From Aciditerrimonas ferrireducens (GTDB lineage: Bacteria > Actinomycetota > Acidimicrobiia > Acidimicrobiales > UBA8190): DNA of 64,000 nucleotides. Under the pieces are notes generated by a model. The model was given only the letters and a program-made list of their open reading frames with translations. It had not been told where the DNA came from and did no database searches. The stretch lies in assembly GCF_023130475.1 (NCBI RefSeq), contig NZ_JAKHEX010000004.1, forward strand, positions 62,001 through 126,000, read 5' to 3'. Position 1 is the stretch's first letter. Each line of letters opens with the position of its first letter. This document shows positions 54,465 to 61,904 of the stretch, in pieces. The translations under genes and the position numbers were made by a program.

Positions 54465-55343
54465 CCGGGGCAGTCGCCGGCCGGCGGGGGCGGCCTCGTC
54501 GGCCCGCGGCAGGAGACGGAGCCGCCCGGCCTCGGCGGCACCGTGCCGGGGCCACTCGGCCACGAGGGCCGTCCGGTCGCCCCGGACCACGGAGCGCCGC
54601 AGCTCGAGGGGCGCACCCCTCGCCCAGGTGCGCCGCTCGATCAGCAGCGCCGCCTCTCCCCGACCGAGCCCCAGCACCCCGCGGGTGGCCGGATCGGGCA
54701 CGACCGGACGGATCTCCTCTCGGCCCTCCTCGGGCTCGACCCCGCAGCGAGCCGCCAGTTCGTCGTAGAGGGCGGTGTGGGAGAAGTCGGCCTCGAGGAG
54801 CGGTCGGGCCAGCGCCGCGGGGAGCCAGGCCTGGTCGAGGGCCAGAGGGTCCTCGCCGGCCAGCCGGAGCCGTTCCAGGAAGAGAAGTGGCGCCCGCGCC
54901 GGGAGGCCGAGCTCGGCAGCCACGGCCGGGTCCCGGCGTTCCTCGAGCCGCCGGACAACGCTCGTCTGGACCACGCCCTGGGCCTCGATGACCCGGAAGA
55001 GGCTGTAGAGGAAGCCGAGCGGCTGGACCAGTGGCTGGGGCCGGACCCGGCTCCCCCGACCCCGCTCTCGCTCGACCAGGCCCTCGGCGACCAAGCGGCG
55101 CACCGCCTCCCGGACGGTCGGTCGGGACACCCCGTAGTGCGCCACGAGCTCCGAGTCCGTCGGGAAGCCGGCTTTGTAGGCCCCGGCCAGGATCCCCCGA
55201 CGGAGGTCGTCGTAGACCTGGGCCCACAAGGGCACGGGACTCGCTCGGTCCACCGCGCTGGCCAGGCGGGAGCGGGAACGGACCGGGTGCGCGTCGCCCG
55301 GTGCTCTCTTCGGACCGACCCCCCCCTTGCGCCGCTCGGCCAT
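54462..55343 (-). CDS. GntR-family transcriptional regulator (HutC type, UTRA domain)
   Basis: Encodes 293 residues. A basic N-terminus of about 35 residues is followed by the GntR winged helix (LWAQVYDDLRRGILAGAYKA, SRPTVREAVRRLVAEGLVER) and a UTRA ligand domain with APLLFLERLRLAGEDPLALD and TALYDELAARCGV. It is divergent from the MBL-rhodanese/SQR genes with 123 bp between starts, so it probably controls them and itself. AGGAGG lies 9 nt before the ATG. The ligand is unknown. Confidence 0.9.
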   Translation of the reverse strand: MAERRKGGVGPKRAPGDAHPVRSRSRLASAVDRASPVPLWAQVYDDLRRGILAGAYKAGFPTDSELVAHYGVSRPTVREAVRRLVAEGLVERERGRGSRVRPQPLVQPLGFLYSLFRVIEAQGVVQTSVVRRLEERRDPAVAAELGLPARAPLLFLERLRLAGEDPLALDQAWLPAALARPLLEADFSHTALYDELAARCGVEPEEGREEIRPVVPDPATRGVLGLGRGEAALLIERRTWARGAPLELRRSVVRGDRTALVAEWPRHGAAEAGRLRLLPRADEAAPAGRRLPR

Positions 55344-55361
55344 CACCCTTATCCTCCTATC

Positions 55362-55386
55362 GTCAGGACATTGTAGCAAATCTGAC
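55362..55386. promoter_or_regulatory. Candidate operator between gntR and the MBL-rhodanese gene
   Basis: GTCAG (55362-55366) and CTGAC (55382-55386) form an inverted repeat with a 15-bp AT-rich centre, in the divergent intergenic region and close to the gntR start. Position and symmetry suggest a regulator site, possibly for the GntR protein; the arms are short. Confidence 0.3.
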
Positions 55387-55466
55387 CGTGGTCGTCGGAA
55401 ATCCCACCACGCGAGATCCGAGGCGCCGGGTGCCGGGACGGTGCCGGGGAGGGGAAGGAGCAGACC

Positions 55467-56837
55467 GTGGTAGAGGTCGTCACGATCGAGACCCCCGAGC
55501 TCGGTGACCGGAGCTACCTGGTGCACGACGGGGAAACGGCCCTGGTGGTGGATCCGCAACGGGACCTCGACCGGGTCCTGGCCGTCGCCGAGGAAGCCGG
55601 GGTGTCGATCGGCGCGGTCTGCGAGACGCACCTCCACAACGACTACGTCACCGGCGGCCTGGCCCTGGCCCGCCAGGTCGGTGCCGAGTACCTGGTGTCG
55701 GCGGCCGACGACGTGGCCTTCCCCCGGCGAGGGGTCGCCGAGGGCGACGAGGTGAAGGTGGGCCGGTTCGTGGTCCAGGTCCTCGAGACCCCCGGCCACA
55801 CCCCCCACCACCTGTCCTACCTGGTGGTCGACGACGGGCAGCCGGTGGCGGTGTTCACCGGGGGGTCCCTGCTCTACGGCACGGTCGGTCGAACCGACCT
55901 CATCGGCCCGGAGGTCACCGAGGAACTGACCCGGGCGCAGCACCGATCGGCCCGGCGACTCGTCCGAGAGCTGCCACCGGAGGTCGCTGTGTATCCCACC
56001 CACGGCTTCGGCAGCTTCTGTTCCTCGGCCCAGTCCTCGGGGGCGGCGACGAGCACGGTCGGCGACGAGGCCCGGAGCAACCTGGCCGCCCAGGTCGAGG
56101 ACGAAGACGAGTTCGTGCGGGTCCTCCTGGCCGGCCTGACCGCCTATCCCCGGTACTACGCCCACATGGGCCGGCTGAACCGGGAGGGCCCCGAGGCGGT
56201 CTCGCTCGATCCGCCGGCACCGGTCGACCCCGAGGAGCTGGCCCGCCGGATCCGGGCCGGCGAGTGGGTGGTGGACCTGCGCCAGCGGCGGGCCTACGCG
56301 AAGGACCACTTAAGCGGCACGGTCGGGATCGAGATGGGCACGCTCTTCTCCACCTACCTGGGCTGGGTGGCCCCGTTCGAGGGACCCATCACCCTGGTGG
56401 GCGACCGGCCCGAGGACGTCGCAGCAGCCCGGCGCCAGCTGGTGCGGATCGGCATCGACCGGCAGCTGAGCGGGGCCGCCGTGGGCTCGTTGGACACACT
56501 GGCCGCTGGGGTCGAGCGGCGCTCGTACCCGGTGAGCGACTTCGCGGGGGTGGTGGCGGCCGGGGGGCCGGGGGCAGTGACCGTGCTCGACGTCCGCCGC
56601 GAGGACGAACGGCGGGCGAGCTTCATCGAGGGGTCGCTGCACGTCCCGCTGCAGGACCTCGAACAGCGTCTCGGCGAGCTGCCCCGGACCACTCTCTGGG
56701 TGCACTGCGCCGCCGGGTTCCGAGCCGCGATCGCGGCGTCCGTCCTGGACCGCGCGGGCTTCGACGTGGTCCTCGTGGACGACGACTTCCAGCGGGCCGC
56801 CCAGGTGGGTCTGCCCGTGGTCCCAGGCCGGCAGTAG
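55467..56837 (+). CDS. Metallo-beta-lactamase fold protein with two rhodanese domains
   Basis: Encodes 456 residues. The MBL domain (1-240) has CETHLHNDYVTGG, ETPGHTPHHLSYLV and PTHGFGSFC, close to persulfide dioxygenases (ETHE1/CstB type). The loop that supplies an Asp iron ligand in ETHE1 (FTGD) reads FTGGSLLYG here, so that ligand is missing or provided differently. The first rhodanese domain (about 250-345) has no active-site Cys. The second (about 350-456) has HCAAGFRAAIAAS with the catalytic Cys. It would move or oxidise persulfide sulfur made by the SQR-like enzyme encoded next. GGAAGGAG precedes the GTG. Confidence 0.85.
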   Translation: MVEVVTIETPELGDRSYLVHDGETALVVDPQRDLDRVLAVAEEAGVSIGAVCETHLHNDYVTGGLALARQVGAEYLVSAADDVAFPRRGVAEGDEVKVGRFVVQVLETPGHTPHHLSYLVVDDGQPVAVFTGGSLLYGTVGRTDLIGPEVTEELTRAQHRSARRLVRELPPEVAVYPTHGFGSFCSSAQSSGAATSTVGDEARSNLAAQVEDEDEFVRVLLAGLTAYPRYYAHMGRLNREGPEAVSLDPPAPVDPEELARRIRAGEWVVDLRQRRAYAKDHLSGTVGIEMGTLFSTYLGWVAPFEGPITLVGDRPEDVAAARRQLVRIGIDRQLSGAAVGSLDTLAAGVERRSYPVSDFAGVVAAGGPGAVTVLDVRREDERRASFIEGSLHVPLQDLEQRLGELPRTTLWVHCAAGFRAAIAASVLDRAGFDVVLVDDDFQRAAQVGLPVVPGRQ

Positions 56838-56948
56838 GTTCTTCGCCGCCGGGCCGGGCGGCGACGGGGGGTCCTCGAGTCCCTGAGGGCGCCGGTCACC
56901 CACAGGGAGGTCGGGGGAGCAGACCAGCCAACACAAGGGGGAGGGAGC

Positions 56949-58160
56949 ATGACCCAGCACTCGTCCGAGCACCACCGGGTCCTCATCGTGGGCGGCGGGA
57001 CGGCCGGCATCACCGTGGCCTCCCGCCTGCTCCGCAAGGAGCAAGAGGACGTGGCGGTGATCGAGCCGTCCGAGAAGCACTTCTATCAGCCGCTGTGGAC
57101 CCTGGTCGGGGGAGGCTGCGCGCCGGTCCAGGAGTCGGTCCGGCCCGAAGCCGAGGTCATGCCCCGGGGGGTGACCTGGATCCATGGCGCCGCCGCCGAG
57201 GTCGACCCCGAGGCGAAGGTCGTGACCCTGGGCGACGGTCGGCGGATCGGCTACGACTTCCTGGTCGTCTGCCCGGGGATCCAGCTCGACTGGGGCAAGG
57301 TGAACGGGTTGCCCGAGGCCATGGCGTCCCCGGAGGTCTCGAGCAACTACACCTACGAGACCGCCCCGAAGACCTGCGAGCTCATCCAGCGGACCGAGCG
57401 GGGCACCGCCCTCTTCACCATGCCGGCCGGCCCGATCAAGTGCGCCGGGGCCCCGCAGAAGATCTGCTACCTGGCCGCGGACTACTGGCGGCGCACCGGG
57501 GTGCTCTCGTCGATCCGCCCGGTCCTCGTCCTGCCCACCCCGGCCATGTTCGGCGTCCCGGAGTTCTCGAAGGTCCTCGAGCAGGTGGTCGCCCGCTACG
57601 GCATCGAGGTCCATCTGAGCTCGGAGGTGGTCGAGCTCGACCCGGCCTCGAGGACGGCGACCATCGTGGACCACGCCAACGGGGACGCCAAGACCCAGGT
57701 GACCTACGACATGGCCCACGTCACGCCGCCCCAGAGCGCCCCGGACTGGATCAAGCAGAGCCCCCTGGCCGATCCCGACAGCCCCTTCGGCTACGTGCAG
57801 GTGGACAAGAACACCCATCAGCACGTCCGGTTCCCCGAAGTGTTCTCGCTCGGTGACGCCGGGAGCACGCCGAACTCCAAGACCGGGGCGGCGATCCGCA
57901 AGCAGGCGCCGGTCGTGGTCGAGAACCTGCTGGCCGTCATGGAGGGCAAGGAGCTGCCCGCGGCCTACGACGGCTACGCCTCCTGCCCGATCACCACGGC
58001 CCGCAACCGCATGCTGCTGGCGGAGTTCGACTACACCATGAAGCCCCATCCGACCCTCCCGCTCATCGACACCCAGCGGGAGCGGTACGACATGTGGCTG
58101 CTCAAGCGCTACGGGCTGCCCTACATGTACTGGAACCTCATGCTGAAGGGCCTGGCGTGA
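56949..58160 (+). CDS. Sulfide:quinone oxidoreductase-like flavoprotein
   Basis: Encodes 403 residues. The FAD motif VLIVGGGTAGITVASRLL opens the chain. The active region has YQPLWTLVGGG, Cys in PIKCAGAPQKICYLA and a further Cys in YASCPITTARNRMLLAEFDY. FSLGDAGSTPNSKTGAAIRKQ near the end contacts FAD, and the C-terminal YGLPYMYWNLMLKG is amphipathic, suggesting membrane attachment. This fits the type II (mitochondrial SQRDL-like) group, which oxidises sulfide to persulfide with quinone. GGGGGAGGGAGC precedes the ATG. The next gene overlaps its stop. Confidence 0.9.
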   Translation: MTQHSSEHHRVLIVGGGTAGITVASRLLRKEQEDVAVIEPSEKHFYQPLWTLVGGGCAPVQESVRPEAEVMPRGVTWIHGAAAEVDPEAKVVTLGDGRRIGYDFLVVCPGIQLDWGKVNGLPEAMASPEVSSNYTYETAPKTCELIQRTERGTALFTMPAGPIKCAGAPQKICYLAADYWRRTGVLSSIRPVLVLPTPAMFGVPEFSKVLEQVVARYGIEVHLSSEVVELDPASRTATIVDHANGDAKTQVTYDMAHVTPPQSAPDWIKQSPLADPDSPFGYVQVDKNTHQHVRFPEVFSLGDAGSTPNSKTGAAIRKQAPVVVENLLAVMEGKELPAAYDGYASCPITTARNRMLLAEFDYTMKPHPTLPLIDTQRERYDMWLLKRYGLPYMYWNLMLKGLA

Positions 58161-58675
58161 GCCGCTGGACGGTGGACGCCGAGGCGTCCCGAATCCGACT
58201 CGAGGGCAAGTCGAGCCTCCACGCCATCCACGGCAGTCTGCGACCGGGCAGCCTGCGGGGCGAGCTGGAGGCCGAACTGGACGGCAAACAGGTCGACCTC
58301 CGCAAGCCGGTGGGCGGAGAGCTGCGCTTCCCCGTCACCGCCCTGTCGTTCGGCAACGCCATGTACGACCGGGAGCTGCCCAAGCGCCTCGACGTGACCC
58401 GTCACCCCGACGTCGTGGTGGCACTGGAGCGGGCCGAGGGGGCCGATGAGGGCAGCCTGGCTCTCGAGTTGCGCCTGAGCGTCCAAGGCACGACCGTGAC
58501 CTTCCCCGAGCGGGTCGAGGTGGCGGTGGTCGACGAGGACACCCTCGAAGTCCGGGGCAGCCACCGCTTCGACGTCCGAGAACTGGGCATCGAACCGCCG
58601 AAGATGCTCGGCATGAAGGTCCACCCCGACTTCACCGTGCAAGTCGACCTGACCGCCCGACGGGTCAAGACCTGA
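58157..58675 (+). CDS. YceI-family lipid-binding-like protein
   Basis: Encodes 172 residues. The pattern WTVDAEASRIRLEGKSSLHA, LRGELEAELDG and the beta-rich middle with FGNAMYDRELPKRLDVTRHP fit the YceI lipocalin-like fold, which binds isoprenoid quinones or similar lipids in studied members. There is no signal peptide, so it would be cytoplasmic. The GTG overlaps the SQR stop (GTGA), and a quinone-binding role beside a quinone-reducing enzyme would make sense, but this is inference. Confidence 0.8.
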   Translation: MSRWTVDAEASRIRLEGKSSLHAIHGSLRPGSLRGELEAELDGKQVDLRKPVGGELRFPVTALSFGNAMYDRELPKRLDVTRHPDVVVALERAEGADEGSLALELRLSVQGTTVTFPERVEVAVVDEDTLEVRGSHRFDVRELGIEPPKMLGMKVHPDFTVQVDLTARRVKT

Positions 58676-58835
58676 GGAGAGGGACCCCGGTCCTCACCAC
58701 CAGGGGGACGCTTCGGCAACCGGTGATCCGGGAACCGACCCGCCCCGGCGACGGTTCGTCCCTGGAGCCAGCCGACGCCGCCGGGGCACGCGACTGGCAA
58801 GACCGAGACCGCAGAGACGACAAGGAGGAGTGGCC

Positions 58836-59078
58836 GTGATCAAGCTCGCACTGGGGGTCGCCATCGGCTTCCTGCTGGGCGCCAAGCTCGGGGAGGCTGG
58901 GCTGGAGGACGTCCTGCAGATCGCCCAGCAGACCTTGGCCAGCGACCAGGTCGCCGACCTGGTTCGCACCGGCGCCGCAGCGCTCGGCGACGCCGTCCGC
59001 ATGCTCGGCGTCGCCCTCACCGAGGAGGTGCCCGCTCGCCTCGCCGAGCGCCCGGGCGTGCACGAACTCGCAGCCTGA
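58836..59078 (+). CDS. Small hypothetical protein with N-terminal hydrophobic helix
   Basis: Encodes 80 residues. IKLALGVAIGFLLGAKLG is a glycine-containing hydrophobic helix, followed by an amphipathic region (LEDVLQIAQQTLASDQVADL). AAGGAGG lies 7 nt before the GTG at 58836, which is preferred over a GTG two codons earlier that would sit almost on the ribosome site. No family is recognised. It lies between the sulfur genes and the convergent coxG gene. Confidence 0.55.
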   Translation: MIKLALGVAIGFLLGAKLGEAGLEDVLQIAQQTLASDQVADLVRTGAAALGDAVRMLGVALTEEVPARLAERPGVHELAA

Positions 59079-59140
59079 GGCCACCAGCCTGCCGCTGGTG
59101 CTCGGCTGGCCCTGGTCGTCACCCTCTGGCCGCCCGCTCC

Positions 59141-59872
59141 TCAGCGGCGCCGGACCCGCCGCCGGCGCCAGAGTGCGACGACCACCCCCAGGAGCCCCAC
59201 CCCGCCGAGGAGGGGCAGCAAGCGCTTGAGGAGCGGGGAGCCGGCGGTCTCGAGCAGGTCCACCGGTTCGACCTCTCGGAGCGGGACCTGCCGACGCTCA
59301 CCGGGGGCGCCGTTGCTGGTCGCCGTCCCCGCGGGGCCCTCGCCGGGTCCAGGCTGGCTCGTCGCGTGCTGCTCCCTGGCAGCCTCGTCGCCGCGGCTGC
59401 CCGACCCGACTTTCTCCGGTGCGCCGTTGCCGGCGAGGACGTCGTGTTCGAGCCGCTCGGCGAACTGGGTGAGGAGCTTGCTGCTCACGTCGGCCAGGAC
59501 GCCCCGGCCGAACTGGGCGACCTTGCCGGTGATGGCCAAGTCGGTGTGGAGCTTCACCAGGGTGCGTTCCCCCCGGGGCTCCAAGGTGGCGGTGACGGTG
59601 GCCGTCGCCGTGCCCTGCCCGCGGGTGTCTCGGCCCTCGGCCCGCAGGACGGCCCGGTGCGCCTGGTCGTTGCGTTCGACGAAACGGGCCGCGCCACGGT
59701 ACTGGGCGGTGATGGGGCCGACCTTCACCTTGACCACCCCGCGGTACTCGTCCCCGACCACCTCCTGGAGCTGGGCTCCGGGCATGCAGGGCGCGATGCG
59801 CTCCAGGTCGGTGAGGACCGCCCAGGCCTGGTCGACGCCGACCGGCACCTCGAGCTCGTTGGTCAGCTCCAT
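59141..59872 (-). CDS. coxG: CoxG-like SRPBCC protein with membrane anchor
   Basis: Encodes 243 residues. Residues 1-145 are the SRPBCC/CoxG domain (LEVPVGVDQAWAVLTDLERI, PGAQLQEVVGDEYRGVVKVK, TLVKLHTDLAITGKVAQFGRG). A disordered linker (about 150-205) leads to a C-terminal helix (LPLLGGVGLLGVVVALWRRR) ending in a basic cluster. CoxG recruits molybdenum CO dehydrogenase to the membrane in carboxydotrophs, and homologues accompany other molybdenum hydroxylases. It is divergent from the XdhC-like gene (95 bp between starts), so it probably serves the large subunit encoded at the window end. Confidence 0.85.
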   Translation of the reverse strand: MELTNELEVPVGVDQAWAVLTDLERIAPCMPGAQLQEVVGDEYRGVVKVKVGPITAQYRGAARFVERNDQAHRAVLRAEGRDTRGQGTATATVTATLEPRGERTLVKLHTDLAITGKVAQFGRGVLADVSSKLLTQFAERLEHDVLAGNGAPEKVGSGSRGDEAAREQHATSQPGPGEGPAGTATSNGAPGERRQVPLREVEPVDLLETAGSPLLKRLLPLLGGVGLLGVVVALWRRRRVRRR

Positions 59873-59967
59873 GCCGCTCCGCCCCCTTCTCGATCGGGCC
59901 GCTCGACACCGCCGGCAGGCACGGTGCGCGAACGACGGGAACGCCCCGGTAGATTACCGGTGTCGCT

Positions 59968-60282
59968 ATGCGAGACGTGCTCGACGAGGTGGACCGCTGG
60001 CTCTCGGCGGGGCAGGCCGTGGCCCTGGCCCGGGTGGTGGCCGTCGAGGGTTCCGGCCCCCGGGACCCCGGCGCCACGATGGCCGTGAGCGCCGAGGGCG
60101 AGGTGGCCGGCTCGGTCTCGGGCGGCTGCGTCGAGGGTGCGGTGGTGCAGGAGGCCATGGGCGTGCTGGCCGAGGGACGGCCCCGGCTCTGCACCTTCGG
60201 CTACTCCGACGAACAGGCCTTCGCTGTCGGCTTGACCTGCGGCGGCACCATTCGGGTGTTCATCGAGCCCCTGACCCCGTGA
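59968..60282 (+). CDS. XdhC/CoxI-family protein, N-terminal domain only
   Basis: Encodes 104 residues corresponding to the first XdhC domain: ARVVAVEGSGPRDPGATMAV and AGSVSGGCVEGAVVQEA, then LTCGGTIRVFIEPL. In full-length XdhC this domain binds molybdenum cofactor and precedes a Rossmann domain, which is absent here and present in the next gene. TAGATT lies 15-20 nt before the ATG. The protein is probably a subunit for cofactor sulfuration and insertion into the molybdenum hydroxylase encoded downstream. Confidence 0.85.
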   Translation: MRDVLDEVDRWLSAGQAVALARVVAVEGSGPRDPGATMAVSAEGEVAGSVSGGCVEGAVVQEAMGVLAEGRPRLCTFGYSDEQAFAVGLTCGGTIRVFIEPLTP

Positions 60283-60397
60283 GCGAGGGCCCGCTCGAGC
60301 AGCAGGCCGGGAGCTTGGGGCGAGCCGGGTCGATGGGTCGGTGGTCCAGGGTCTGGCGGCGAGGACAGCGGGATCGGTCCGAGGGGGTGGGTCGAGG

Positions 60398-61210
60398 GTG
60401 CGAGCCGAGACGTTCCGGGCAGTAGCCGAGGCAGTCCGGGCCGGTGAGCCCGTGGTGGTCGCCAGCGTGGTCGAGAGCGACGGTTCAGCCCCCCTGGGAG
60501 CGGACATGGTCCTTCGTCCCGACGCAGCCCCCGAGGGCTCCTTCGGGCAGGGCGACCTGGATGCGGCCGTGGCCCGGGACGCCCTTGGTGCCCTGGACGC
60601 CGGCCGGTCCACGACCCGGCACTACGGGCCCCGGGGCGAGGCCCGGGGGCAGGCGGTGGCCGTGTTCCTGGACGTCTACGCCCCCCCGCCCGAGATGGTG
60701 GTGATCGGGGCGGTCGACTTCACCGCCGCCCTGGTCGACGCGGCGAAGCTCCTGGGCTACCGCGTGACCGTCTGCGACCCCCGACCGGTCTTCGCCACCC
60801 CCCGGCGCTTCCCCCGGGCCGACGAGGTGGTGGCGGCCTGGCCGGACCGCTTCCTCGAGGAGCGGGGCGGCCGCCTGGGCCCGCGGGACGCCGTCTGCGT
60901 GCTGACCCACGACCACAAGTTCGACGTCCCCGCCCTCCTGGCCGCCCTGCGGACCGGGGCGGGCTACGTGGGGGCCATGGGTTCGCGGCGGACCCACGCC
61001 GAGCGGGTCGAGCGCCTGCGAGAGGCCGGGGTGGACGAGGCGGGGCTGGGCCGGCTCATGGCCCCGATCGGCCTGGACATCGGTGCCCGGACCCCCCAGG
61101 AGACCGCGATCGCCATCTGCGCCGAGATCATCGCCTGTCGGACCGGCGCCAGCGGGCGTTCGTTGCGGGAGCTCGACGGACCGATCCACAAGGCGGTCGC
61201 CCCGGCGTGA
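60398..61210 (+). CDS. XdhC/CoxF-family cofactor maturation protein
   Basis: Encodes 270 residues. A shortened XdhC-type domain (VVVASVVESDGSAPLGADMV) is followed by the Rossmann XdhC C-terminal domain (PPEMVVIGAVDFTAALVDAA, VTVCDPRPVFATPRRFP, LTHDHKFDVPALLAAL, GYVGAMGSRRTHAER). It prepares and delivers the sulfurated molybdenum cofactor. The start is uncertain: the GTG at 60398 is preferred, but a start 19 codons upstream in the same frame is possible. The 3' end overlaps the next gene (GTGA). Confidence 0.85.
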   Translation: MRAETFRAVAEAVRAGEPVVVASVVESDGSAPLGADMVLRPDAAPEGSFGQGDLDAAVARDALGALDAGRSTTRHYGPRGEARGQAVAVFLDVYAPPPEMVVIGAVDFTAALVDAAKLLGYRVTVCDPRPVFATPRRFPRADEVVAAWPDRFLEERGGRLGPRDAVCVLTHDHKFDVPALLAALRTGAGYVGAMGSRRTHAERVERLREAGVDEAGLGRLMAPIGLDIGARTPQETAIAICAEIIACRTGASGRSLRELDGPIHKAVAPA

Positions 61211-61818
61211 GCTCGGCCCTGGGCCGACCGAACGGGACCGTGGCCGCCGTGCTGGCCGCCGGCGCCGGCAGCCGGTTCGGTGGGCCGGGTCACAAGCTGC
61301 TGGTCCCGTTCCGAGGCAAGCCGCTGGTCTGCTGGGCCCTGGAGCACGCGCTGGCTGCTGGCTTCGACGGCCTGGCCGTCGTCCAAGGGGCGGTCGACCT
61401 GCGCCCCCTGGGTCTGCCCGAGGACGTGGTCGTGCTGGAGAACCCGGCCTGGGCGGAGGGCATGGCCGGGTCCTTGCAGACCGCCGTGCGCTGGGCCCAG
61501 GGGCTTCGGGCCGAGGCCCTGGTGATCGGCCTCGGGGACCAGCCGCTGGTCTCCCCGGCCACCTGGCGGGCGGTGCGGGACGGGACGGCCCCGCTGACCT
61601 TCAGCGAGACCGACGGGGTCCGCTGCCCGCCGGTTCGCCTGGCGCGCTCGGTCTTCCCGCTCCTGCCGAGCGCCGGGGACGGCGGGGCGTCGGTCCTGGC
61701 CCGTCGCCGCCCCGAGCTGGTCGGCACCGTGGCGAGCGCCGATCCCCTGCTCGACGTCGACCGGCCCGAGGACCTCGCCCGCCTGGAACGGCTTGCGCTC
61801 GAGGCGGGAACCACGTAG
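61207..61818 (+). CDS. MobA-like nucleotidyltransferase (MocA type)
   Basis: Encodes 203 residues. The opening AAVLAAGAGSRFGGPGHKLL is the nucleotide-binding loop with the conserved Lys; LVIGLGDQPLVSPATWRAV is the second signature (GDxP), and SADPLLDVDRPEDLARLE ends the fold. In this context it probably adds CMP to molybdopterin to make the dinucleotide cofactor used by xanthine-oxidase-type enzymes. The GTG overlaps the preceding XdhC stop. Confidence 0.87.
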   Translation: MSSALGRPNGTVAAVLAAGAGSRFGGPGHKLLVPFRGKPLVCWALEHALAAGFDGLAVVQGAVDLRPLGLPEDVVVLENPAWAEGMAGSLQTAVRWAQGLRAEALVIGLGDQPLVSPATWRAVRDGTAPLTFSETDGVRCPPVRLARSVFPLLPSAGDGGASVLARRRPELVGTVASADPLLDVDRPEDLARLERLALEAGTT

Positions 61819-61904
61819 AAAGCGGGCAGCGACACGGCGGAGGGGTGGCCGGTCCCACCCGCCCGACGAACACCACGGGGGGCACGAGCGAGCGAGGTAC
61901 GCCG

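Noticed and set aside
59968-60282. The short XdhC gene as a truncated pseudogene
   Set aside because: It has a complete N-terminal domain with intact motifs, a clean stop, and the partner domain in the next gene; separate short XdhC/CoxI-type genes are known.
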